A DNA stretch of 64,000 nt from Flavobacterium sp. TAB 87 (lineage in GTDB: Bacteria > Bacteroidota > Bacteroidia > Flavobacteriales > Flavobacteriaceae), in NCBI RefSeq assembly GCF_001529295.1, contig NZ_LLWK01000027.1, positions 1 through 64,000 of the forward strand. Reading direction: 5' to 3'. The notes beneath the pieces were generated by a model. The model searched no databases and was not told where the DNA came from. It was given only the letters and a program-made list of their open reading frames with translations. Made by a program: the position numbers and the translations under genes. Position 1 is the stretch's first letter, and every line of letters begins with the position of its first letter. Shown piece by piece: positions 53,867-62,665 of the stretch.

Positions 53867-55357
53867 ATGACCGACACTATAATGCGTTCAAATACAGAGG
53901 TTGTACTAATAGGCGCAGGTATTATGAGCGCAACTCTTGGAGTTATGTTAAAAGAGTTACAACCTGATTTAAAAATTGAAATTTACGAAAGACTTGATGT
54001 TGCTGCTGCCGAAAGCTCTGATGCTTGGAATAATGCAGGAACAGGACATTCAGCATTTTGTGAGCTTAATTACACTCCTCAGAAAGAAGACGGAAGTGTT
54101 GAAACTAAAAAAGCAGTTGCTATAGCCGAATCATTTGAAATCTCTCGTCAGTTTTGGTCGTACTTAGTCGAGCAGAGTAAATTGCCTGCACCAGAAAATT
54201 TTATAAAAGGCATTCCGCACGTGAGTTTTGTATGGGGACAAGAAAACGTAGCATTTTTAAAAACACGTTTTGAAGCGTTAACAAAGCATCCTTTATTTCA
54301 AGAAATGGTTTTTAGTAAAGATTTTGAGGTCCTGGCAAAATGGATGCCTTTGGTCATGAAAGGAAGAGATATTGTAGAGCCAGTTGCAGCGACATCTATG
54401 CCAATTGGTACAGATGTTAATTTTGGTGCCTTAACACGAAGTATGTTTGACTATTTGTCGAAATTAGACGGAGTAACAATGCATTTTCATCATGAAGTAA
54501 AAAAGTTAAAGCAGTTAGAAGACAAAACCTGGAGAGTGAAAGTAAAAGATCTCGCTACTGGTAAAAAAAGTAAAATAGATACTAAGTTTTTATTTATTGG
54601 AGCAGGAGGTGGCTCTTTGCCATTGCTAGAAAAAGCAGATGTTCCTGAAGGAAAAGGCTACGGAGGTTTTCCCGTTAGTGGCCAATGGTTAAAATGTACA
54701 AATCCAGAAGTTATTGCGCAGCACGCAGCAAAGGTATACGGAAAAGCTAGTGTTGGTGCACCACCAATGTCAGTTCCGCACGTTGATACCCGTGTAATTG
54801 ATGGTGAAAAACAATTATTATTTGGACCTTTTGCTGGATTTTCGACTCGATTTTTAAAAAATGGTTCGTACACAGATTTACCACTTTCTATTCAGTTTGA
54901 CAATATTATACCTATGCTTTCAGCGGGAATTAAAAATATTCCTTTAACTAAATATCTAATTCAACAAGTGCGTCAGTCACAAGATGATCGTATTGATGCT
55001 TTGCGCGAATATTTACCTACTGCCAAAGCAGAAGATTGGGTATTAGAACGAGCAGGACAACGTGTACAAGTGATTAAAAACGATGAGAAAAAAGGAGGTG
55101 TTTTAGAATTTGGAACAGAAGTAATCACTACTCACGACGGAACAATGGCAGTATTGTTAGGTGCTTCGCCAGGTGCTTCGACTGCAGTGTCGATTATGCT
55201 GAGCTTGATTGATAAGTGTTTTCATGAGCAAGCAAAAACTATCGAATGGCAATCTAAATTTAAAGAAATGATTCCTTCATTTGGTCAAACTTTAAATGAC
55301 AAACCAGAATTGCTACATACGGTTAGAGATCGTACGGCAAAGGTTTTAGGATTATAA
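53867..55357 (+). CDS. mqo: Malate:quinone oxidoreductase
   Basis: 496 residues. This FAD-dependent peripheral membrane enzyme oxidises malate to oxaloacetate and passes electrons to quinone, in place of or beside soluble malate dehydrogenase. The FAD site begins VVLIGAGIMSATLGVML. AAESSDAWNNAGTGHSAFCELNYTP, IPHVSFVWG, EPVAATSMPIGTDVNFGAL and the C-terminal LLGASPGASTAVSIML are characteristic of Mqo and separate it from other FAD dehydrogenases. It has its own promoter and shares a bidirectional terminator with the 46-residue gene. Confidence 0.95.
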   Translation: MTDTIMRSNTEVVLIGAGIMSATLGVMLKELQPDLKIEIYERLDVAAAESSDAWNNAGTGHSAFCELNYTPQKEDGSVETKKAVAIAESFEISRQFWSYLVEQSKLPAPENFIKGIPHVSFVWGQENVAFLKTRFEALTKHPLFQEMVFSKDFEVLAKWMPLVMKGRDIVEPVAATSMPIGTDVNFGALTRSMFDYLSKLDGVTMHFHHEVKKLKQLEDKTWRVKVKDLATGKKSKIDTKFLFIGAGGGSLPLLEKADVPEGKGYGGFPVSGQWLKCTNPEVIAQHAAKVYGKASVGAPPMSVPHVDTRVIDGEKQLLFGPFAGFSTRFLKNGSYTDLPLSIQFDNIIPMLSAGIKNIPLTKYLIQQVRQSQDDRIDALREYLPTAKAEDWVLERAGQRVQVIKNDEKKGGVLEFGTEVITTHDGTMAVLLGASPGASTAVSIMLSLIDKCFHEQAKTIEWQSKFKEMIPSFGQTLNDKPELLHTVRDRTAKVLGL

Positions 55358-55389
55358 CATTCTGAGTTAAATAAAATTATTAGATATAC

Positions 55390-55419
55390 AAAAATGGAGC
55401 TAAATTAGCTCCATTTTTT
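55390..55419. terminator. Bidirectional terminator after mqo
   Basis: Arms AAAATGGAGCTAA and TTAGCTCCATTTT meet with almost no loop, flanked by A and T runs, between mqo and the convergent 46-residue gene. Confidence 0.8.
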
Positions 55420-55438
55420 ATTCATATATTTAAAATTA

Positions 55439-55579
55439 TTAGCTTAATGCTCTGGTAGTTACAAAATAGCGGTAACCAATAACGGCCATTTGCCATTTGG
55501 TTGCTTTTGCTAAATCTAATCTTTGTTTTGTAAAACTAGGCAGTAAGAACTTATTAATTTGAGCAAGTAGTTTAAACAT
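55439..55579 (-). CDS. 46-residue conserved basic protein (sometimes labelled SsrA-binding protein)
   Basis: Too short for usual gene thresholds but convincing: ATG at 55579, stop at 55439. It reads MFKLLAQINKFLLPSFTKQR, then LDLAKATKWQMAVIGYRYFV and TTRALS. I recall near-identical short proteins in many Flavobacteriaceae, often annotated as SsrA-binding protein without good reason, since true SmpB is about 150 residues. It has a basic amphipathic N-terminus and one hydrophobic patch. It sits between mqo and ybaB and ends in the shared terminator. Function unknown. Confidence 0.75.
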   Translation of the reverse strand: MFKLLAQINKFLLPSFTKQRLDLAKATKWQMAVIGYRYFVTTRALS

Positions 55580-55670
55580 AGATTTTTATTTTATTTTCTT
55601 CAAATATATAAAAAAAGACGACTATAAATATAATCGTCTATTGATGTGTTCGCTTTAAATAAGCAGTTTT

Positions 55671-55991
55671 TTATTTAAACAATTCATCCATTCCAGGAAT
55701 CATTGGCATATCCATTTTGGTAACGGCGTCTAATTCTGTCTGATTAATGCTACTTGCTTTTTCAATCGCTTTGTTCAAAGTAACAATCAAATAATCTTCT
55801 AATTGCTCTTTATCTTCTAACAAAGAGTCAGCAATAGAAATCGATTTTATTTTAGTATTAGCTGTTAATGTAACCTTTAACAAGCCATCTGCACTCTCTT
55901 CATCAACCAAAACAGTGTCCAGACGCTTTTTTGTATCTTCAATTTTTTGTTGGGTTTCTTTAAGTTTACCCATCATTCCCATTAAATCCAT
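55671..55991 (-). CDS. YbaB/EbfC-family nucleoid-associated protein
   Basis: 106 residues, matching the family's length. The N-terminal amphipathic helix [20 protein letters not shown], the middle strand [20 protein letters not shown] and the C-terminal helix with a Met/Pro-rich tail ([12 protein letters not shown]) are typical. These dimeric proteins bind DNA and are linked to nucleoid organisation; in many bacteria the gene is beside dnaX and recR, which is not the case here. It is divergent from the S9 peptidase gene. Confidence 0.88.
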   Translation of the reverse strand: MDLMGMMGKLKETQQKIEDTKKRLDTVLVDEESADGLLKVTLTANTKIKSISIADSLLEDKEQLEDYLIVTLNKAIEKASSINQTELDAVTKMDMPMIPGMDELFK

Positions 55992-56057
55992 TTTGTATAA
56001 TTTTAAATTATCTAGTACGAAATTAGTAAATTAGTTCAATAATCAATGTTAAATTAG

Positions 56058-58193
56058 ATGAAAAACAGCGCTCTTTTAAAATTGCTTTGCCTTATTTTTG
56101 CAGCTTCTTTTATACAAACGAAAGCACAAATAATGACAAAAGATTTACAATTTCCAATTGCTAAACTAAATCCTACAAACCTAAAAAAATTTGGAACGAC
56201 CAGAGTTGACAATTATTTTTGGTTAAATGATCGTGAAAATCCTGAGGTGATAGCGTACTTAAATCAGGAGAATGACTATTATAATACAATGACTGCGCAT
56301 ACCAAAGACTTTCAGCATTCACTTTTCGAAGAAATGAAAGCAAGAATAAAAGAAGATGATTCATCGGTGCCTTATTTCTATAATGGATATTTTTATATTA
56401 CACGTTTTGAAACAGGAAAGGGCTATCCGATTTACGCTCGTAAGAAAGGAAGTTTAACTGCTGCTGAAGAAATATTATTCGATTGTAATAAAATGGCAGA
56501 AGGTCATGCTTATTTTAAATTAGGCGGACTTAGTGTTAGCGAAAACAACAAATTTATAAGTTTTGCAATGGACACTGTTGGTCGTCGCATCTACACAGTT
56601 CAGATAAAAGATCTCGAAACAGACCAAATTTTACCTGACAAAATAGAGAATGTAACAGGAAGCTCTCTTTGGGCCAATGATAATTCGACAATTTTTTACA
56701 CCAAGCAGGACACAGTAACGCTGCGTTCTGATAAGGTTTTTAAACACAAATTAAATACTGATGTAGTTGATGATATCTTAGTATTTGATGAAACAGATGA
56801 TACGTTTGATGTTTCTATCGGAAAAGAAAAATCTAGGAAGTACATAGTCATTGCTTCGGGCAGCACATTAACGAATGAATTTAGAATCGTGAATGCGGAT
56901 ACTCCTGATGCTGAATTTAAAATTTTTCAAAAAAGAATTAGAGGCCTAGAATATAGTATTTCTCATTTTGAGGATCATTTTTATATTTTAACCAATAAAG
57001 ACAAAGCAACCAATTTTAAATTGATGAAAACTCCCGAAAATGCTACAGAAAAAAAGCATTGGAAAGAGGTGATCATGCACCGAGAAGATGTTTTGTTGGA
57101 AGAAATTGAAATTTTTAAAAACTTTTTAGTTTTAGAAGAACGTTCGAACGGATTAAATCGCATTCGTATTCAATCTTGGGACGGTTCAACCGATTACTAT
57201 TTGCCTTTTGATAGCGAAACATACAGCGCCTACAGTACGACCAACCTTGACTTCGATACAGATGTTTTACGATACAGTTATCAGTCGTTGGCAACTCCTG
57301 CTTCAATAATTGACTTTAATATGAAGACAAAAGTCAAAACAGTACTAAAAGAGCAACAAGTTTTAGGAGGAAAATTTGATAAAGAAAATTATGTAGAGGA
57401 GCGAGTTTGGGCAACAGCTGAAGATGGAGTGAAAGTGTCGATTTCGATGATTTATCGCAAAGGATTGAAGAAAGATAGTAGCAATCCTTTGCTAATGTAC
57501 GCCTACGGTTCTTATGGTGTTACTATGGATGCTTATTTTTCGTCTACCCGTTTGTCTCTGTTAGACAGAGGTTTTGTGTATGCAATTGCTCACGTTCGCG
57601 GAGGCGAAGATTTAGGAAGAGACTGGTATGAAGACGGTAAATTATTAAAAAAGAAAAACACGTTTTCTGACTACATCACATGTTCTAAATATGTAATAAA
57701 TCAACAGTACACTTCACCCGAACATCTGTATGCCGAAGGTGGTTCTGCTGGTGGATTATTAATGGGAGTTGTGGCCAATTGGGCGCCAGAATTATACAAC
57801 GGGATGATTGCACAAGTTCCATTTGTAGACGTGATGACGACTATGCTCGATGATACGATTCCGTTGACAACAGGAGAGTATGACGAATGGGGGAATCCGA
57901 ACAAAAAAGAGTATTTTGAGTACATGCTTTCGTATTCACCATACGATAACGTTAAAAAGCAGGATTATCCTAATATGTACGTTTCTACTGGTTTACACGA
58001 CTCACAGGTGCAATATTGGGAACCTGCCAAATGGGTTGCAAGACTGCGACAAAATAAAACTACAGAAAAATTATTATTTTTAGATACTAACATGGATGCG
58101 GGTCATGGCGGTGCTTCAGGACGCTTCGAGGCACTAAAAGAGTTAGCCAAAGAGTTTAGTTTTTTATTAGATTTAGAGAAAATTAAAATCTAA
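56058..58193 (+). CDS. S9A prolyl oligopeptidase/oligopeptidase B family
   Basis: 711 residues. A signal peptide (LLKLLCLIFAASFIQTKAQ) points to the periplasm. A seven-blade beta propeller (about 70-430) is followed by the alpha/beta hydrolase domain. The triad is visible as Ser563 in EGGSAGGLLMG, Asp648 in LHDSQVQYWEP and His683 in DAGHGGASGR. The sequence resembles oligopeptidase B, which cuts short peptides after basic residues. A Met at residue 26 (IMTKDLQF) could be an alternative start, but the hydrophobic leader fits an exported enzyme better. Confidence 0.9.
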   Translation: MKNSALLKLLCLIFAASFIQTKAQIMTKDLQFPIAKLNPTNLKKFGTTRVDNYFWLNDRENPEVIAYLNQENDYYNTMTAHTKDFQHSLFEEMKARIKEDDSSVPYFYNGYFYITRFETGKGYPIYARKKGSLTAAEEILFDCNKMAEGHAYFKLGGLSVSENNKFISFAMDTVGRRIYTVQIKDLETDQILPDKIENVTGSSLWANDNSTIFYTKQDTVTLRSDKVFKHKLNTDVVDDILVFDETDDTFDVSIGKEKSRKYIVIASGSTLTNEFRIVNADTPDAEFKIFQKRIRGLEYSISHFEDHFYILTNKDKATNFKLMKTPENATEKKHWKEVIMHREDVLLEEIEIFKNFLVLEERSNGLNRIRIQSWDGSTDYYLPFDSETYSAYSTTNLDFDTDVLRYSYQSLATPASIIDFNMKTKVKTVLKEQQVLGGKFDKENYVEERVWATAEDGVKVSISMIYRKGLKKDSSNPLLMYAYGSYGVTMDAYFSSTRLSLLDRGFVYAIAHVRGGEDLGRDWYEDGKLLKKKNTFSDYITCSKYVINQQYTSPEHLYAEGGSAGGLLMGVVANWAPELYNGMIAQVPFVDVMTTMLDDTIPLTTGEYDEWGNPNKKEYFEYMLSYSPYDNVKKQDYPNMYVSTGLHDSQVQYWEPAKWVARLRQNKTTEKLLFLDTNMDAGHGGASGRFEALKELAKEFSFLLDLEKIKI

Positions 58194-58208
58194 TTAGATT
58201 TTTTTTGT

Positions 58209-58216
58209 TAAATTTG
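58209..58216 (+). promoter_or_regulatory. -7 element of the CBS-like gene
   Basis: TAAATTTG fits TAnnTTTG, 46 bases before the ATG at 58263. No clear -33 TTG. Confidence 0.35.
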
Positions 58217-58262
58217 CACCCTATCGAGTTTTAGTTAGTACAACTCGATTAACTATTTTTTT

Positions 58263-59303
58263 ATGAAAGAAGAAATAAACGCTTACAATAATGTTCTAGA
58301 GTTAATAGGCAATACACCGCTTATTAAGCTAAACAAAGTCACCGAAAAGTTAGAAGGAAATTTCTACGCGAAGGTAGAAGCTTTTAATCCGGGACATTCC
58401 TCAAAAGATAGAATTGCCTTATATATTATTGAAGAAGCCGAGAAGAAAGGAATTTTGACTCCAGGCGATACCATTATTGAAACAACCAGTGGTAACACCG
58501 GTTTTAGTTTAGCAATGGTTAGCATTATAAAGGGGTACAGTTGCATTTTGGCTGTAAGTTCAAAATCATCGAAAGATAAAATTGATATGTTGCGCAGTTT
58601 GGGAGCCAAAGTTTATGTTTGTCCCGCGCATGTATCTGCAGACGATGAAAGATCTTATTACAGTGTTGCCAAACGATTGCATGAAGAGACAAAAGGTTCG
58701 GTTTACATCAATCAATACTTTAATCAATTAAATATCGATGCACATTACAACACTACGGGTCCAGAAATCTGGAACCAAACCAATGGTAAAATTACCCATT
58801 TGGTAGCGTGCAGCGGTACAGGAGGAACAATTTCAGGAACTGCCAAGTTTTTAAAAGAGCAAAATCCAGCTATTAAAATTTTAGGAGTGGACGCTTTTGG
58901 TTCCGTTTTAAAGAAGTATCATGAAACCAAAGAATTTGATACAAAGGAAATATATCCGTATCGTATTGAAGGATTGGGTAAAAATTTAATTCCATCAGCA
59001 ACAGATTTTGATCTTATTGATAAGTTTATTAAGGTTACTGATGAAGAAAGCGCGCACGCTGCGAGAGAAATTACAAGAAAAGAAGGTCTTTTTGTAGGAT
59101 ACACTTCAGGAGCAGTTTTGCAAGCGATTAGACAATATGCAGAAGAAGGCGAATTTGATAAAAACAGCAATGTTATCGCTATTTTTCCTGATCACGGATC
59201 ACGCTACATGAGTAAAGTATTTAGTGATGATTGGATGAATGATCAAGGTTTCTTTGATAGTATAAACGAAGAGGAAGCACAAAAAATAGAATTTGTAAAA
59301 TAA
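58263..59303 (+). CDS. PLP-dependent cystathionine beta-synthase-like enzyme, catalytic core only
   Basis: 346 residues, fold type II PLP. The PLP lysine is Lys48 in [13 protein letters not shown], the loop TSGNTG is at 75-80 and the phosphate-binding [14 protein letters not shown] follows. The longer core, [19 protein letters not shown], and [21 protein letters not shown] resemble cystathionine beta-synthase more than CysK/CysM, but no CBS regulatory pair is attached. It may make cystathionine from serine and homocysteine or act as a second cysteine synthase. It is monocistronic with a terminator behind it. Confidence 0.82.
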   Translation: MKEEINAYNNVLELIGNTPLIKLNKVTEKLEGNFYAKVEAFNPGHSSKDRIALYIIEEAEKKGILTPGDTIIETTSGNTGFSLAMVSIIKGYSCILAVSSKSSKDKIDMLRSLGAKVYVCPAHVSADDERSYYSVAKRLHEETKGSVYINQYFNQLNIDAHYNTTGPEIWNQTNGKITHLVACSGTGGTISGTAKFLKEQNPAIKILGVDAFGSVLKKYHETKEFDTKEIYPYRIEGLGKNLIPSATDFDLIDKFIKVTDEESAHAAREITRKEGLFVGYTSGAVLQAIRQYAEEGEFDKNSNVIAIFPDHGSRYMSKVFSDDWMNDQGFFDSINEEEAQKIEFVK

Positions 59304-59320
59304 TTTTGTTCAATAACATA

Positions 59321-59350
59321 AAAACTCCAAATGCAAGTTTGGAGTTTTTT
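59321..59350 (+). terminator. Terminator of the CBS-like gene
   Basis: Arms AAAACTCCAAA and TTTGGAGTTTT around TGCAAG, followed by a T run. Confidence 0.82.
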
Positions 59351-59552
59351 TATGCGATTTTTTTTCTCACTTGCTCTTAAAGATTTTGTAGCACAATGAA
59401 CAGTTAAAATGGCTGTTACGTATTTCTATGTATTGCTGGTTATTCTACTTCCTTTGCCGATGGACGGTCTCCTTTTCAAGCATCATTTTAAAAATATACT
59501 TTCGCTTGACTGAGGCGCCTTACTTGCTTTCAGCTCCTAAATTCTATTTATT

Positions 59553-60468
59553 ATGAAAAGACTTTGCGACCACTACTGATGGCTAACAGCGTTGTCATAA
59601 ATGCTCAAACGGCAATTCAAGAATTTACTTTTAATGCTACTATTATAAATACAGCTACCACAATTACTTTTATGGATAGCCGACTTATGTAAGTGATCGA
59701 TTTGGAATCGCTAACAGCCCTTTGCATTTGGCTACTACAGATGTAGAAGTACTGATTAATGATCTACCGCAAAATAATGCTGCTCGAAAAGTTGCTATAG
59801 GTAAAATTTAATGACATCGCGGAAGCAAATTATATTCGGGTTTATGGAACGACCTATAATGCTCAGTATTTCGGATTAATACACCAAGCTGCTTTTAATT
59901 CAAATTCAAATCTAAGTTTAGAAGGTTGGAGGCCATCAAATGATATCAGAGCTAGTACTTCTTTAGCGGCAGATTTATGGTATAATTATGTTGCTACTTT
60001 TGATGATACGAATTCAAATATATATCGCAACGGCGAGTTAATTGCGTCTAAAAAAACCACAGAACGGTTTACTAGACGCACTTTTTTTAGTTTAGGAAAA
60101 TAAATTCGACCGTTGGTATAAATGCAGATAAAGATGATCTTAAGATTTTTTATGTAGCGCTAACTAGTGAGCACGTTTCTCCAATTTATTTTAAGGAAAA
60201 ATCATCGATTATCCTGCTACAACGAGATTTGGCTAAATTAAAAAGAACGGATAAAGTTCCTGTAAAAACTGCTGTAGTTACAAAGAAAAGTAGTCCTACG
60301 ATAGGAACTGAATTAATTGGTACTAATCAGAAAGCAATTGAGATTTTCTCACAGTAACAAAAAGTTTTAGGGAGTATCAATGCAGTAGTTAATATTAATG
60401 ATTTACCTGACGGAACTTATTTACTAGAAATATCAAGAATTTCTCCAAAAACGGTTACTTCTAATTAA
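59553..60468 (+). pseudogene. Shattered LamG-domain protein with T9SS type A C-terminal signal
   Basis: Successive frames rebuild one secreted protein. After a broken signal peptide at 59553, one frame reads AQTAIQEFTFNATIINTATT. A second reads DRFGIANSPLHLATTDVEV. A third carries the LamG/concanavalin core: NAQYFGLIHQAAFNSNSNLS, LWYNYVATFDDTNSNIYRNG. A fourth reads GKINSTVGINADKDDLKIFY. The tail INDLPDGTYLLEIS is the usual type IX sorting end. At least three frameshifts, an early stop and an in-frame TAA at 60355 (replacing a probable CAA) break it. Flavobacteria carry many such surface proteins; this one is dead. Confidence 0.75.
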
Positions 60469-60544
60469 AGTAAATTCTGATTGTCGTATTTTTTATAAAA
60501 GTGTAACTTCGTTTTTTTAAATGTTGAGAAAAACACTTTTATTG

Positions 60545-61114
60545 ATGGAAAATGAAACTTTTATTTTTTGCCTTGAAGCAGTAACCGATGTAGAAATTAA
60601 CACAACTACAGAAGTTGTAAATGGTTTAGAAAAATTGGCTTTTGCTCATGGCGTTTCTAGTATTTATAAAGCATGTGATACCATTGAAGGACTAGAAGAA
60701 AGTTTGGGCGCACTACTTTACGATGATCATAATTTTAAGGACTACGAAATAATCTATCTTGTGGTGCCAGGTCAAGATAATATGATTTGCTTACATGACT
60801 ACTTTTATAGTTTACAAGAAATAGCCGAACTTTTTGAAGGAAAGTTGAAAGGCAAAATTGTTCACTTTTCGAATATTAAAGTGCTAGATTTAGCTTCGGA
60901 AGAGGCGCAATATTTTTTGGATGTAACTGGGGCAAGAGCAATTTCGGGTTACGGCATTTCATTACCACCAAAAATGACCAGCATGCAATTGGACTTTGCA
61001 TTTTTTAGACTTTGTCAAGAAGAAGAAGATTTGATCGATATTGTAGAAGAGTTGCATCAAAAGCATTATGAGGCTTGCAAATTGTTAGATTTCAGGCTTT
61101 ACCATACCCCGTGA
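60545..61114 (+). CDS. DUF6642-type protein
   Basis: I start at the ATG at 60545 (MENETFIFCLEAVTDVE, 189 residues); an upstream ATG at 60521 adds eight residues. The sequence matches DUF6642 as I remember it: FIFCLEAVTDVEINTTTEVV, CDTIEGLEESLGALLYDDH, YEIIYLVVPGQDN, LFEGKLKGKIVHFSNIKVLD and GARAISGYG. No signal or membrane segment is present, so it is a soluble cytoplasmic protein. The fold recalls CHAT/caspase-like or TIR-like alpha/beta proteins, but no catalytic motif is clear. Function unknown. Confidence 0.75.
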   Translation: MENETFIFCLEAVTDVEINTTTEVVNGLEKLAFAHGVSSIYKACDTIEGLEESLGALLYDDHNFKDYEIIYLVVPGQDNMICLHDYFYSLQEIAELFEGKLKGKIVHFSNIKVLDLASEEAQYFLDVTGARAISGYGISLPPKMTSMQLDFAFFRLCQEEEDLIDIVEELHQKHYEACKLLDFRLYHTP

Positions 61115-61245
61115 TTGTAATTATTATTTTTTTTTAACAATTAATAAACAAAGTAATAACTGTATTTTGGCACAATCGCTTGTACTACTACAGTATCTTT
61201 GTGGTGTAATAAACTGGTTATTTATTATTTTGGTTTTGGTTAGTT

Positions 61246-61284
61246 AAAAAAAGGCGATGTTTTAAGAAACATCGCCTTTTTTTT
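61246..61284. terminator. Bidirectional terminator between DUF6642 gene and thrC
   Basis: Arms AAAAAAAGGCGATGTTT and AAACATCGCCTTTTTTT around TAAG, flanked by A and T runs on both sides. Confidence 0.87.
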
Positions 61285-61301
61285 ATTTAAATAGTAAAAC
61301 T

Positions 61302-62597
61302 TTAGTTTGCATTTAAAAAGTCTCTCAATTCTTCATAAGTTGCAATTTTTGTACTTACTTTATCCTTACCCATCACACTTTCTATTTGGGTAGGAATGGG
61401 AAGTTTAACGCCCAATGTGGGTTCAACTACATCTAAAAATTTAATAGGATGTGCCGTTTCTAGAAAAATTCCGATTGCGTTGTCATAATTTTCTAGTTCT
61501 TTTTTTAAACCTAAGTAACCAACTGCGCCATGTGGCTCAGCAATGTAGCCATCTGTAATGTAAATGGTTTTCATAGCTGCCAAAGTTTCAGCATCGGTAT
61601 AGCTAAAAGAAGAAAAGTCTTTTTCAAAAGCCTTTAAATCATTATTGTATAATTCTTGAATTCTGATGAAATTACTCGGATTACCCACATCCATCGCATT
61701 AGAAATCGTTGCTTTTGAAGGTTTTGGATCGTAGTTTCCATTTTTTAAAAATCGGGGAACAGTATCGTTTACATTGGTCGCTGCAACAAAATGTTCTATT
61801 GGTAAGCCTAATTTCTTAGCCATAATTCCAGCGCAAATATTGCCAAAGTTACCGCTAGGACAAGAGAATATTAATTTTTTGTTTTGACTTTTCAATGTTT
61901 TGTAAGCAAAGAAAAAGTAAAACATTTGTGGCAACCAGCGCGCAATATTAATTGAATTTGCAGAGGTTAAACCTTTATGAGCTAAAGCTTCATCTAAAAA
62001 TGCTTTTTTGACCATGTCTTGGCAATCGTCAAAAACGCCGTCAACTTCCAAAGCTTTGATATTTTGACCTAAAGTTGTCAATTGCTTTTCTTGAATGTCA
62101 CTTACTTTTCCTGAAGGATATAAAATGACCACATCAACGCCTTTAACACCCAGAAATCCGTTAGCCACTGCACCGCCAGTATCTCCTGAAGTAGCAACTA
62201 GAACGGTATTTTTATTGTCTTTTTTGTCCTTGTTGAAATAACCCAAACAGCGCGACATAAAACGTGCTCCTACATCTTTAAAAGCCATCGTAGGTCCGTG
62301 AAATAATTCTAAAGAGTAGATTCCTTTTTCAACTTCCACTAAAGGAAAATCAAAACATAAAGTCTCATCTACAATATCTTGTAAAATGGTATTTGGAATA
62401 GCATCTCCAACAAATTGTTTGATGACTTCATACGCAATTTTTTCATTGCTTAGATTCTCAATATTCTCAAAAAAACTCTTTTCTAACGGAGCGATTTCTT
62501 CAGGGAAATATAAACCTTTGTCAGAAGCTAATCCTTGAATAACTGCTTCTTTAAAAGAAACTTTTGGTGCATTGTGGTTTAAACTGTAATATTTCAT
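61302..62597 (-). CDS. thrC: Threonine synthase
   Basis: 431 residues. This PLP enzyme converts O-phosphohomoserine to threonine. The PLP lysine is Lys107 in HGPTMAFKDVGARFM, and the phosphate loop appears as VATSGDTGGAVANGF, followed by LYPSGKVSDIQEKQ. The late tract IEHFVAATNVNDTVPRFL and the final EPHGAVGYLG are typical of the fungal/Bacteroidota-size ThrC. It is the last gene of thrA-thrB-thrC (68 bases after thrB) and ends in a shared strong terminator. Confidence 0.94.
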   Translation of the reverse strand: MKYYSLNHNAPKVSFKEAVIQGLASDKGLYFPEEIAPLEKSFFENIENLSNEKIAYEVIKQFVGDAIPNTILQDIVDETLCFDFPLVEVEKGIYSLELFHGPTMAFKDVGARFMSRCLGYFNKDKKDNKNTVLVATSGDTGGAVANGFLGVKGVDVVILYPSGKVSDIQEKQLTTLGQNIKALEVDGVFDDCQDMVKKAFLDEALAHKGLTSANSINIARWLPQMFYFFFAYKTLKSQNKKLIFSCPSGNFGNICAGIMAKKLGLPIEHFVAATNVNDTVPRFLKNGNYDPKPSKATISNAMDVGNPSNFIRIQELYNNDLKAFEKDFSSFSYTDAETLAAMKTIYITDGYIAEPHGAVGYLGLKKELENYDNAIGIFLETAHPIKFLDVVEPTLGVKLPIPTQIESVMGKDKVSTKIATYEELRDFLNAN

Positions 62598-62665
62598 TTC
62601 TTAAAAAATTAATAAAGAGTGTAAGTGTCTAATAATAGTACTACTTACTACTCATAACTTAATAC

